Assembly (NCBI RefSeq): GCF_025398155.2
Contig: NZ_CP104562.2
Span: 2,542,001 to 2,606,000 of the forward strand
DNA length: 64,000 bases
Origin: Roseateles amylovorans
Lineage (GTDB): Bacteria > Pseudomonadota > Gammaproteobacteria > Burkholderiales > Burkholderiaceae_C
Reading direction: 5' to 3'
The notes under the pieces are model-generated. The model ran no database searches. It was not told the origin of the DNA and saw nothing but the letters and a program-made list of their open reading frames with translations. The translations under genes were made by a program, and so were the position numbers. The first letter of the stretch is position 1, and every line of letters begins with the position of its first letter. Below, piece after piece: positions 1 to 7,626 of this stretch.

Positions 1-72
1 GCTTGGCTGTTTGTCAATCATCCGCACCCATCAGCGCGACGGCTGATCCACTAAAAATAGATTGGATCTTCG

Positions 73-1113
73 GTGACTACAAAAAACCCTGTTCAAGCAA
101 ATACGACGCGATGCCAAAACAACCCCGAGGGTGAAGCGTCGGGCACCCCTTCCATGGCGTCGTTGCCATCCCGATTGCCTGGTGGTCATTGGAATCGGAT
201 GAGAACCTGGGTTGAATCCACCCTTGCGGGCGTGAAAACGCCAATACCCCAGCCACCTGTCGCGGCGAGAGGATATGCACCGGTTGGGGAGATCGATCGA
301 GCGGCGACCACGCAGTCGGCGCCATCTCCGCTGGAGCAGCAGAAGGCCTCAGAGCTCGCGACCAATCTCATTGTGGGATGCCACGAGTTGAGCGTGCCCC
401 TCACGGCCCTATCCCGTCTCTCAAAGAAACTGCTCGCTGACGATTCCGTGGGTGAGGCACACCGGAAAAGCCTGACTCATATCGTCCGATGCAGTGAAAA
501 CCTGTTGGTTCTGATCAGCGATCTCGCCGAATTGGCGGGGGAGAAAAACTGGGGCGTTGGACTTCGCCCCGGCCCGGTCCGATTACGTGATCTGTTATCC
601 AACACGATCGAGATCACCCGCCCATTGGCAGAAAAGAAGTTCATCGATTTGCGCCTGCAGATCAGCCCCAGTATCCCGGTCATGGTTCAGGCTGATGAAG
701 TGCGGCTGCGCCATGTACTGCTGGGGTTGATCGCTCATGGCATCAGCATTTCCGACCACGGGCCCGTGAGGCTTGACGTGCGGCGCAAGGATGACCTTCT
801 TCGAAGCAACCCATCGACGGCGACTGTGGAATTCATCGTTGAAGATATGAGCGCGAAAGTCGAGCCGTGCTCATTTTTCAGCGTCGACGCCACACCGGCT
901 GCACCCTACGCGACGGAACGGCTCATTCAGGACCTCGGCGGACAGCTGCATATCGTCAAGGAGCCCGAACTCGGTTGCCGGCTCATCTTTTCCATTCAAT
1001 TGGACATGCCTTGGCTTGCCAACGAGCCATTGCGCGAGGGGCACCGTGTTTTCTCCGGTGCACGTTCAGAGAATGAAGTGATTCCACAGCGTCGGCGGGC
1101 TGATACAGCGTGA
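73..1113 (+). CDS. Degenerate sensor histidine kinase-like protein
   Basis: A 346-residue soluble protein with an N-terminal region of about 90 residues that looks disordered (rich in Pro, Ser and Ala). A HisKA-like helix follows, with an H-box CHELSVPLTAL (His104), and then a HATPase-like region (about 170-320). The ATP-binding motifs are eroded. The N-box asparagine is His222 (LLGLIAHGISIS, where LLGNAIKFT would be usual). The G1 box is reduced to DMSAKV at 258, and no glycine-rich G2 is visible. I see no membrane segment or sensor domain. The start is GTG without a clear ribosome site; an in-frame ATG at 154 is an alternative. The stop overlaps the LysR start by 4 bases (GTGA), so the two are probably co-translated. 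It is likely a pseudokinase or scaffold. Fold assignment is fairly sure; loss of activity is inferred. Confidence 0.7.
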   Translation: MTTKNPVQANTTRCQNNPEGEASGTPSMASLPSRLPGGHWNRMRTWVESTLAGVKTPIPQPPVAARGYAPVGEIDRAATTQSAPSPLEQQKASELATNLIVGCHELSVPLTALSRLSKKLLADDSVGEAHRKSLTHIVRCSENLLVLISDLAELAGEKNWGVGLRPGPVRLRDLLSNTIEITRPLAEKKFIDLRLQISPSIPVMVQADEVRLRHVLLGLIAHGISISDHGPVRLDVRRKDDLLRSNPSTATVEFIVEDMSAKVEPCSFFSVDATPAAPYATERLIQDLGGQLHIVKEPELGCRLIFSIQLDMPWLANEPLREGHRVFSGARSENEVIPQRRRADTA

Positions 1114-2039
1114 AATACGATATTGTGGATCTGAAACTCCTGATTGCAATTGCGGAGGCAGGCAGCGTCACAACGGCTGCATCCGCGTGCTTTCTGGCGC
1201 CGTCTTCTGCCAGCTTGCGCTTGCGAAATCTCGAGGATGCAGTGGGGACGTCGCTGTTCGAGCGCCATGCGCGCGGCGTGACACCGACCGAAGCCGGTCA
1301 TTCGATGTTGGGATATGCGCGCACCTGTGTGCAGTTGCTCCAGGCCATGAACGATGAGATGGCCAGCTACGCCAGTGGTCTGAAAAGTCAGCTGCGGTTG
1401 TTTTCAAATTGCACCGCAGCGGCTTCAGTGCTGCTGGATGACCTGCAGCCATTTCTCCAACAGCACCCCAACCTGAGAATCAGTCTGGAGGAGCATCCCA
1501 ACAGCGATATCGCCAGCGCCGTTGCAGCTCAACGTGCCGATCTGGGCATTCTGGTTTCTGGCATCCCACATCCAGACCTGGAGTACCAGGAATACCGTAA
1601 TGAAGAGCTCGCCGTGGTGGCCTCACCGGGGCATCCCATATTCAAGTCGGAAAGCATCTCATTCTTCGAATGTCTGAAGTTTCCGATGGTCGGACTCCCG
1701 CCGACGGCGCCGATGCAGCGGTATCTCCACAGCAAGGCGCAGGCGCTGGGGATGAAAATGGACGTGAGGATGCAAGTTTCTTGCTTTGCCTCCGTGCTCA
1801 GGTTGGTGGCGGCTGGGGTGGGGGTGGCCATTCTTCCAGTCGATATTCTCACGCCACGGTTTGCCGACCAGTGCCAGACGGTCAAGCTGACGGACGCTTG
1901 GGCAAGGCGCAAATTGCTGGTCTGCCGATCGAGAGATTCCGTCGGTATTCAGCGCTCCGTCCACGCTCTCAGCCTTTATTTGAGCAACTTGCATCGACAA
2001 CGATTGCCAGACTTGGAGATTGAACAAAGGGTCAACTGA
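1110..2039 (+). CDS. LysR-family transcriptional regulator
   Basis: A 309-residue LysR-type regulator. Residues 1-65 form the typical winged helix-turn-helix, with AEAGSVTTAASACFLAPSSA as helix-turn-helix core and LFERHARGVTPTEAG as wing. The rest fits the periplasmic-binding-protein-like effector domain (about 90-295). It starts with GTG inside the stop of the preceding degenerate kinase gene. That coupling is unusual, because LysR proteins normally sense a small molecule and not a kinase. The effector is not recognisable. Its target could be its own operon or the BLUF cluster 150 bases downstream, but no T-N11-A box stands out. Family call is secure; regulon is unknown. Confidence 0.92.
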   Translation: MKYDIVDLKLLIAIAEAGSVTTAASACFLAPSSASLRLRNLEDAVGTSLFERHARGVTPTEAGHSMLGYARTCVQLLQAMNDEMASYASGLKSQLRLFSNCTAAASVLLDDLQPFLQQHPNLRISLEEHPNSDIASAVAAQRADLGILVSGIPHPDLEYQEYRNEELAVVASPGHPIFKSESISFFECLKFPMVGLPPTAPMQRYLHSKAQALGMKMDVRMQVSCFASVLRLVAAGVGVAILPVDILTPRFADQCQTVKLTDAWARRKLLVCRSRDSVGIQRSVHALSLYLSNLHRQRLPDLEIEQRVN

Positions 2040-2189
2040 CCGGCCTCCAGTGAAAGGCGCTGGTGGCGTTCATGGCTCTTCTTTTTGGGGAGCCTGCGGG
2101 GACATCACGTCGCACGGCGCTGAGTAAGGGGCGGGGTCTTGCTCGAACGGTTGAGTGGAATCCGAAAAGCGAGTTCATTCCGTTGATTT

Positions 2190-2801
2190 ATGACTACTTA
2201 CAGACGCACCGAGCTTGGCAGGGAGGCCATGCGCCAACGCACCACTGACCTGCCACGAAATCTTCGTACCCTGCTGTTCGCGGTAGATGGCCGCACCGAC
2301 TCCAAGTTTCTCGAGAGCAATCTGTCGTCGTTTGGTGACTTGCCTTTGTTGTTCAAGGAACTTGAGCAAGCGGGCTACATCGAGCAGGTGCCATCCTCAA
2401 AGTCGTCGTCTGGCAGCAGTACGAAATCTGCCCAGAACAGATTCTCGACGACTTTGCCGGCCGAGGAGGCTCATGAATGGGCGAGAAGAGCGGAAACCCG
2501 ATCTTCTCGTGAGAGAAAAAACGTCTATCAACCCGCGCATGGTTCATCGGTCACCGGTGGGAATGAAATGAATCCGCGGGTGGCTGAATACCAGCTCAAA
2601 GCCGCCGTGAATCTGATGAGTGATTTCGTTGCCATCCATTTCCCGGAAAGGCAGCTTGAAATCGTGCTCGAACTCGAGCGCCTGAGTTCCGTTGAAGCAT
2701 TGGCTCGGCAGATGCCCAGCTACCTGACTTTGATCAAGTCGTTGGGTGAAGTCTCTCGCCAGCATCTGAAGGAATTGCAGCTGCTGCTGTCCAGTAATTG
2801 A
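2190..2801 (+). CDS. Unknown protein, paralogue of the gene after BLUF (partner A)
   Basis: A 203-residue protein I do not recognise by name. Residues about 20-65 (LPRNLRTLLFAVDGRT, then a Leu/Phe-rich helix pair ending in LEQAGYIEQV) look like a small winged-helix-type fold. A polar, Ser-rich linker covers about 70-125. A helical C-terminal domain (about 130-203) ends in LGEVSRQHLKELQLLL. The same three-part layout and the same motifs occur in the gene at 3323-4027, so the two are paralogues flanking the BLUF gene. No membrane segment or catalytic motif is visible. The ATG at 2190 has a weak ribosome site; ATG 2229 has GGGAGG only 2 bases away, which is too close. An effector or antagonist of the BLUF protein is a guess from position. 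Confidence 0.7.
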   Translation: MTTYRRTELGREAMRQRTTDLPRNLRTLLFAVDGRTDSKFLESNLSSFGDLPLLFKELEQAGYIEQVPSSKSSSGSSTKSAQNRFSTTLPAEEAHEWARRAETRSSRERKNVYQPAHGSSVTGGNEMNPRVAEYQLKAAVNLMSDFVAIHFPERQLEIVLELERLSSVEALARQMPSYLTLIKSLGEVSRQHLKELQLLLSSN

Positions 2802-2838
2802 TTATTTTAAAAACCGAATCCACATTCAAAGGGGTCTC

Positions 2839-3321
2839 ATGCTCGTACGACTCATATATGCCAGCACTGCCAAGGAAACCGTAGACATTCAGGAATTCAA
2901 ACGCATCTTGCTGCAAGCCCAGGGGAATAATCAGCGCCGCGATCTCACCGGCATGCTGGTGTTCAACAGCAAGGTGTTCTTGCAGGCATTGGAGGGCGAC
3001 CGGGACAAGATCAATGATCTCTATGGCCGGTTGATGAGAGATCCTCGCCATCACAGCCTTGCGATTCTCAAGTTCGCTGAGATTGAAGAGCGCCATTGGG
3101 CCAATTGGTCCATGGGCTTTGCCGCGCCCAATGCGGACAACCGCGCGCTGTTTCTGAAGAATTCCACGCAGAGCGTGTTCAATCCTTACGGGATGGGGGC
3201 GAATGCTGTCGAGAATTTGCTCATGCGGCTGGCCAGCTCGGCGATTGCACTCACTGCACCGCGCACGGAAGTCGACGCCCGCAAAGAGGGCGGCGTCTTC
3301 GCGCGTTTTCTGAAGAAGTGA
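2839..3321 (+). CDS. BLUF-domain blue-light photoreceptor (FAD)
   Basis: A 160-residue short BLUF protein. Residues 1-95 match the flavin-binding fold: LIYAST with the photoactive Tyr7, NNQRRDLTGML with the flavin-contacting Asn31, FLQALEG with the switching Gln49, and WSMGF with Trp90/Met92 in the signal strand. In this family blue light rearranges the hydrogen bonds between Tyr, Gln and FAD. Residues 96-160 form a short helical extension with no enzymatic output domain, so signalling must run through a partner protein, as in PixD or YcgF-type systems. AAAGGGG lies 4 bases before the ATG. The stop is one base before the next gene's ATG, and the upstream paralogue ends 37 bases before it. Photoreceptor identity is secure. 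Confidence 0.95.
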   Translation: MLVRLIYASTAKETVDIQEFKRILLQAQGNNQRRDLTGMLVFNSKVFLQALEGDRDKINDLYGRLMRDPRHHSLAILKFAEIEERHWANWSMGFAAPNADNRALFLKNSTQSVFNPYGMGANAVENLLMRLASSAIALTAPRTEVDARKEGGVFARFLKK

Positions 3322-3322
3322 A

Positions 3323-4027
3323 ATGAAATCTCACCCCGTAACTGAGGAGCTGGCGACGGTTGTCTTCAAGCGGACGAGATTGGCTGATGCCAAACTGCGC
3401 CACGATACGGCTTCCGTCCCAGCGCATTTGAGAACCTTGCTGCTGGCCATCGATGGGCGCCTGACCGTGGAGCGCTATGTTGCCTTTCTGAACTCACTGG
3501 CGCCATTGAGCCCGAAGTTTGTTCAACTCGAAGCACTCGGGCTGGTGCAACGCACCCGGCCCCCCAGCGAATCCACCCTTGGCGCGCCACCGCCATTATC
3601 GAAGGTCGAAGCCACGCTATGTGATGTGAAAACCTTGCCGCTCCGAGGCAGGGGCTTGGATCCCAATATCGTGGCGGCCATCGAATCCGTTTTTTCGGTC
3701 GACCAAGGCCGATCGTCTGTGCCAGTCGGGCCGCCTGCAGAGAAATTGAATGCAGGAGCAGCCCGCCAGGCTGATGATCATCTGGATTGCGAGGAGACGT
3801 TGAACCTCGTCAAAAAGGAGATGAGTCGCTTCATCTCAGAAACCATGGAGCTGAAATCGATGCCGCTTTCACAATCCATTCAGATGATCACCACCACCAG
3901 ACAACTGCTTGACGAGTTGCCCGACTATGCGCAGCTTCTGGCGCCCCTTGGTGAAGCGGCGGCGCGGCACATTGATCAACTTCATCAATTGCTGCAAAAG
4001 AACAAGCGCCCGCTAAAGCCTTCTTGA
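3323..4027 (+). CDS. Unknown protein, paralogue of 2190-2801 (partner B)
   Basis: A 234-residue protein of unknown function, starting one base after the BLUF stop and so probably translationally coupled to it. Residues about 35-80 (PAHLRTLLLAIDGRLTVERY, then a segment ending in LEALGLVQR) match the N-terminal domain of partner A. The C-terminal domain (about 155-234) carries LPDYAQLLAPLGEAAARHIDQ, equivalent to the partner A C-terminus. The linker between the domains is longer here. No membrane or catalytic motif is seen. Tight coupling to a BLUF protein with no output domain makes it the best candidate for the direct signalling partner, by inference only. Confidence 0.72.
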   Translation: MKSHPVTEELATVVFKRTRLADAKLRHDTASVPAHLRTLLLAIDGRLTVERYVAFLNSLAPLSPKFVQLEALGLVQRTRPPSESTLGAPPPLSKVEATLCDVKTLPLRGRGLDPNIVAAIESVFSVDQGRSSVPVGPPAEKLNAGAARQADDHLDCEETLNLVKKEMSRFISETMELKSMPLSQSIQMITTTRQLLDELPDYAQLLAPLGEAAARHIDQLHQLLQKNKRPLKPS

Positions 4028-4328
4028 ACGCCCGCCCAGCATGGCGGTTGGAGATCGGCCTCTCGAAGCTGGCGTGACGCGGTCCGTCATCGTCTCCTCG
4101 CGCTCGACCCAACTTCAAGCGGGATGAACCGGTCGATCCGGCGCCGTTCGGCCGGGCCGATCGTGGTCCGCTCGCTGGGCATGGGTGCCTTCTGAGCCTC
4201 CAACTTTCCACATCACACGACCGCTGGGCGCCGCGAGTTCAGGCGAATGGAGCGTTCGTTGAACTCCGCTCGACGTGCCTTGGCGTCCTCGCCAACATCC
4301 TGGTTGCACTGACTCGCTTGAGGAAGCA
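4028..4328. other. Intergenic region, about 300 bp, no gene seen
   Basis: Between the BLUF cluster and the DUF1800 gene. I see no convincing coding frame, hairpin with a T-run or repeat. GAGGA at about 4319-4324 is the ribosome site of the next gene. Confidence 0.5.
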
Positions 4329-6068
4329 ATGATTGATTCTCCGGAAACAATGAGCGAAGGCTTGATCACTGCTACCGCGTGTAGCGACGGCCTGGAAATC
4401 CCCAGTGAACGCCCTGGCAGCCAACGCCTTGACGCTGCCGCGCTGGCCGCCCTGGCCGTTGCCACACTGGCGGGCTGCGGCGGCGGCAACGGCAGTGGTG
4501 CCGAGGACAAGGCGTCGCCCCCCAAGGTGGGCGGAGAGCCTGGAGGAGGTTCGTCGCCACCCACGGTCGGCCAAGAGCCTCCGCGACCCGTCGAGCTGGT
4601 GCCTCGCAGCGATGAAGACGGGGTGCGGTTCCTCCTTCAGGCGCAGTTCTCGGCCAGTCCTGAGCAGGTCGCCTCGGTGCGCGCCAAGGGATACCGCGGT
4701 TGGCTCCAGCAGGAGTTCGACGCACCTCGCAGTCCGCCGACCTACGGTGGAGCGATCGACAGTGCGGTTTGGGGGCAGCTCATCGGTGCGTCCGACGCGG
4801 TCCGCATGCGCCTGGCGTTTGCGCTCAGCGAGGTGTTTGTGGTGTCCGCGAACGGCATGACCGAGCCCGCCAACCAGTTGATGACCGGTTATTGGGATCT
4901 CCTGGTGGACGGTGTGACGGCGAATTTCCGCACGCTTCTGGAAGACATCACCCTCAATCCGGCGATGGGTGCCTACCTCAACACCAAGGGCAATCTGAAA
5001 GAGGACGCGAACGGCCGACAACCCGACGAGAACTATGCGCGGGAGGTGATGCAGCTCTTCACCATCGGCTTGACGGCATTGAATCCGGACGGCTCGCCCA
5101 AGCTGGATGCCGACGGCAAGCCGATGGCCAACTACACGCAGGACGACATCGTCAACCTCGCCCGAGTCTTCACCGGGTACAACTTCAACAGTGCCTTGGC
5201 TGACTGGCCGCGCCGGCCGATGATCGTGAACGAGGCGAATCATTCGAAGCTCGAGGCCAAGTTCCTTGGCGTGACGGTGCCTGCCAACACGCCGTCCGCC
5301 GCAGCGCTCAAGATCGCGCTGGATGCGCTCTACCAGCACCCCAACGTCGGGCCGTTCATTGGTCGCAAGCTCATCCAGCGCCTCACCACGAGCAACCCGA
5401 GCAAGGCCTATGTTCAGCGCGTGTCGGAAGCGTTCGCCAACAACGGCGCGGGTGTCCGGGGCGACATGCGGGCGGTGTTCAGCGCCATCTTGCTGGATCC
5501 CGAGGCCCGCGATGCCTCCGGCCTGAGCAATCCGACCTATGGCCGGCTGCGCGAGCCGATTGTTCGAGTGGTTCAGTGGGCAAGGACATTCGGTCTGACG
5601 TCGCCGCAGAACAAGTGGGAGCTGGGCGATCTGACGGAACGGATCGGACAAAGTCCCCTTCGTGCGCCGACGGTGTTCAACTTCTTCACGCCGGATCACG
5701 TGCCGTCGAACAGCGGTGCCGCCGCCAGAGGTCTGGTGGCGCCTGAGTTCCAGATCATCGACGAATCGACGATTCCGGATTACCAGTCCTACATGGTGAG
5801 CCGCGTCTCCTCCCCGCTGGAGACGGGCAGTCCTCCCCCGGCCTATACGGAGGAAATGCGCGTCGTCCTTGATGCAAAGGCGTTGGTGCGAAGGCTCAAC
5901 CTGCTGTTGGCTTCCGGGCAGATCTCTGCCGAGACCCTCTCCGTGATGGTTCGGGCGCTTGAGCAAAGCGCGCTGACCGCCGAGAGCGCGGAAGCGGGCA
6001 AGTTGAATCGAATCTACGCGGCCGTTCTCATGATCATGAGTGCGCCCGAATACCTGATCCAAAAGTAG
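4329..6068 (+). CDS. DUF1800 domain protein, probable lipoprotein
   Basis: A 579-residue member of the DUF1800 family, whose biochemical role is unknown. I start it at ATG 4329, which has GAGGA directly upstream; an upstream in-frame ATG at 4275 lacks one. A hydrophobic stretch ends in a lipobox, ATLAGC, followed by a Gly-rich tether, although about 30 polar residues precede it. Family features include the early RFLLQAQFSAS, PDENYAREVMQLFTIGL, VNLARVFTGYNF and the C-terminal NFFTPDH motif. It lies 16 bases before a DUF1501 gene. These two families are very often adjacent in proteobacteria and are thought to act together at the envelope. The pair plus a cytochrome downstream suggests one transcription unit. 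Confidence 0.88.
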   Translation: MIDSPETMSEGLITATACSDGLEIPSERPGSQRLDAAALAALAVATLAGCGGGNGSGAEDKASPPKVGGEPGGGSSPPTVGQEPPRPVELVPRSDEDGVRFLLQAQFSASPEQVASVRAKGYRGWLQQEFDAPRSPPTYGGAIDSAVWGQLIGASDAVRMRLAFALSEVFVVSANGMTEPANQLMTGYWDLLVDGVTANFRTLLEDITLNPAMGAYLNTKGNLKEDANGRQPDENYAREVMQLFTIGLTALNPDGSPKLDADGKPMANYTQDDIVNLARVFTGYNFNSALADWPRRPMIVNEANHSKLEAKFLGVTVPANTPSAAALKIALDALYQHPNVGPFIGRKLIQRLTTSNPSKAYVQRVSEAFANNGAGVRGDMRAVFSAILLDPEARDASGLSNPTYGRLREPIVRVVQWARTFGLTSPQNKWELGDLTERIGQSPLRAPTVFNFFTPDHVPSNSGAAARGLVAPEFQIIDESTIPDYQSYMVSRVSSPLETGSPPPAYTEEMRVVLDAKALVRRLNLLLASGQISAETLSVMVRALEQSALTAESAEAGKLNRIYAAVLMIMSAPEYLIQK

Positions 6069-6084
6069 AACCAGGAAGGACGCC

Positions 6085-7545
6085 ATGCATCACATTGATC
6101 CGAAGAAGCTCGCGCGTCGCGCGTTCCTCCAGCGCGCGAGCCAGATGGCCGCGCTCGGGACGGCCATGCCCCTCGGTTTGACGTTCGCCGCCATGGGCGA
6201 CGCGGCGGCGCAGTCCTCCGGCAACGACGACTACAAGGCCTTGGTCTGCCTCTTCTTGTTCGGCGGGAATGACGATCCGCACACCTTCGTGCCGCACGAC
6301 CTGGCCAGCTACCTGAAGTACAGCGCCATTCGCGGGGGGAGCGGCGAGGCCGGCGGTGGCATCGCACTGCGGCGAAGCGACCAGGCCAGCACGGTCATGA
6401 CCGTGGACCAGGTCGCGAACGGGCGCGTCTATGCGATGAACCCGCTGATGAGGGACCTCTGGACGCTTCAGAACGAAGGCAAGGTGGCGCTCCAGCAGAA
6501 CGTGGGACCGCTCATCGTGCCGTTGACGCGCGCACAGTACTTTGACGACCCGAAGAAATTTCCGCGGCCGGGCAACCTGTTCTCTCATGACTCGCAGGTC
6601 GCCACATGGTCCAGCTTCGAACCCACGGGGCGGGAAGCCGGCTGGGTCGGTCGGATCGGGGATCTGATGATGGCCCAGAACCCGACATCGTTCTTCACCA
6701 CTGTCTCGGTGTCGGGGTCGATGACGATGATTTCCGGGCGCTCGGCCCGCACGCTCAATGTCGGAAACGGGGTCAACGCCGCACCGATTCACGGGCTCAG
6801 TTCCAACGGACCCATGCTGTTCGGTTCGTCGTCGGTGACGGCTGCGCTCGAACAAATGGCGAAGCAGGCGAGAACCCATGTTCTCGAGAATGACCTGACC
6901 AGCCTGAACAAGCGTGCCAGCGATGCGGTCGAGCAACTGAACAAGGTGTACGTCAGAAGCAATCCCGCCCCCTCGACCTTGACGGCGAGCGGAATGCGCA
7001 AGCGACTGGGGTCCGTCGCCCGCATGATCGCCGCACGCTCGTCCACATCCGCGCGCCGCCAGGTCTTCTTCGTGCTGCTGGGTGGTTTCGATGTGCATGA
7101 CAACCTGTTGGTGCGGCAGGCGGCGCTGCTGCGGGATGTCAATGCCGGGGTCTTCGCGTTCCATCGACACATGGAGCAGCTCGGGCTCGGAGACAAGGTG
7201 ACCTTGTTCACTGCGTCCGACTTCGGCCGGACGATGGCCAGCAACGGCGACGGCACCGACCACGGTTGGGGGGGGAACCACATGATCGTTGGCGGTGCGG
7301 TGAAAGGGAAGGAGCGCTATTACGGGAAGACGCCCGTGATCAGCGTGAGCGACGTGGCCACTGGCGATGGCTTTGACGGCCATGTCGGGCGAGGGCGACT
7401 GCTCCCGACGACCTCGGTCGAACAATATGCGGCGACCCTCGCCAAGTGGTTCGGGGTCCCGGCCAGCCAGATCCCCGAAATCCTGCCCAATCTGCGGAAC
7501 TTCGGGGGGACGGACTACCCCATCGACCTGGGCTTCATGCGTTGA
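6085..7545 (+). CDS. DUF1501 domain protein, Tat-exported
   Basis: A 486-residue DUF1501 protein, a family distantly related to alkaline phosphatase/sulfatase folds and of unknown substrate. The N-terminus has a Tat signal, RRAFLQRA, followed by a hydrophobic stretch and an AQS-type cleavage site near residue 42, so it should be exported folded. Family motifs are LVCLFLFGGNDDPHTFVP near the start of the mature protein, GGFDVHDN, and FGRTMASNGDGTDHGWGGNH near 385, a likely metal-binding segment. AGGAAGGA precedes the ATG. It is immediately downstream of the DUF1800 gene and probably co-transcribed. Family assignment is firm; function is unknown. Confidence 0.9.
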   Translation: MHHIDPKKLARRAFLQRASQMAALGTAMPLGLTFAAMGDAAAQSSGNDDYKALVCLFLFGGNDDPHTFVPHDLASYLKYSAIRGGSGEAGGGIALRRSDQASTVMTVDQVANGRVYAMNPLMRDLWTLQNEGKVALQQNVGPLIVPLTRAQYFDDPKKFPRPGNLFSHDSQVATWSSFEPTGREAGWVGRIGDLMMAQNPTSFFTTVSVSGSMTMISGRSARTLNVGNGVNAAPIHGLSSNGPMLFGSSSVTAALEQMAKQARTHVLENDLTSLNKRASDAVEQLNKVYVRSNPAPSTLTASGMRKRLGSVARMIAARSSTSARRQVFFVLLGGFDVHDNLLVRQAALLRDVNAGVFAFHRHMEQLGLGDKVTLFTASDFGRTMASNGDGTDHGWGGNHMIVGGAVKGKERYYGKTPVISVSDVATGDGFDGHVGRGRLLPTTSVEQYAATLAKWFGVPASQIPEILPNLRNFGGTDYPIDLGFMR

Positions 7546-7554
7546 AAGCCAATC

Positions 7555-7587
7555 GTCCGCGCGGGGCCTTCACAGACCTGCGCGGAC
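7555..7587 (+). terminator. Weak hairpin after DUF1501 gene
   Basis: An 8-bp perfect stem (GTCCGCGC / GCGCGGAC) with a 17-base loop, followed by GTCTTTCG. The large loop and short T-run make this only a possible terminator or processing site. Confidence 0.3.
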
Positions 7588-7626
7588 GTCTTTCGACTTC
7601 CACGCGCTGCTAACCGGAGTTCGACG

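Noticed and set aside
2063..2248. Small 61-codon frame between LysR and partner A
   Set aside because: Overlaps the start of partner A, has no ribosome site or motif.
4239..6086. Minus-strand frame of about 600 codons opposite the DUF1800 gene
   Set aside because: No motifs, Arg/His-rich shadow translation.
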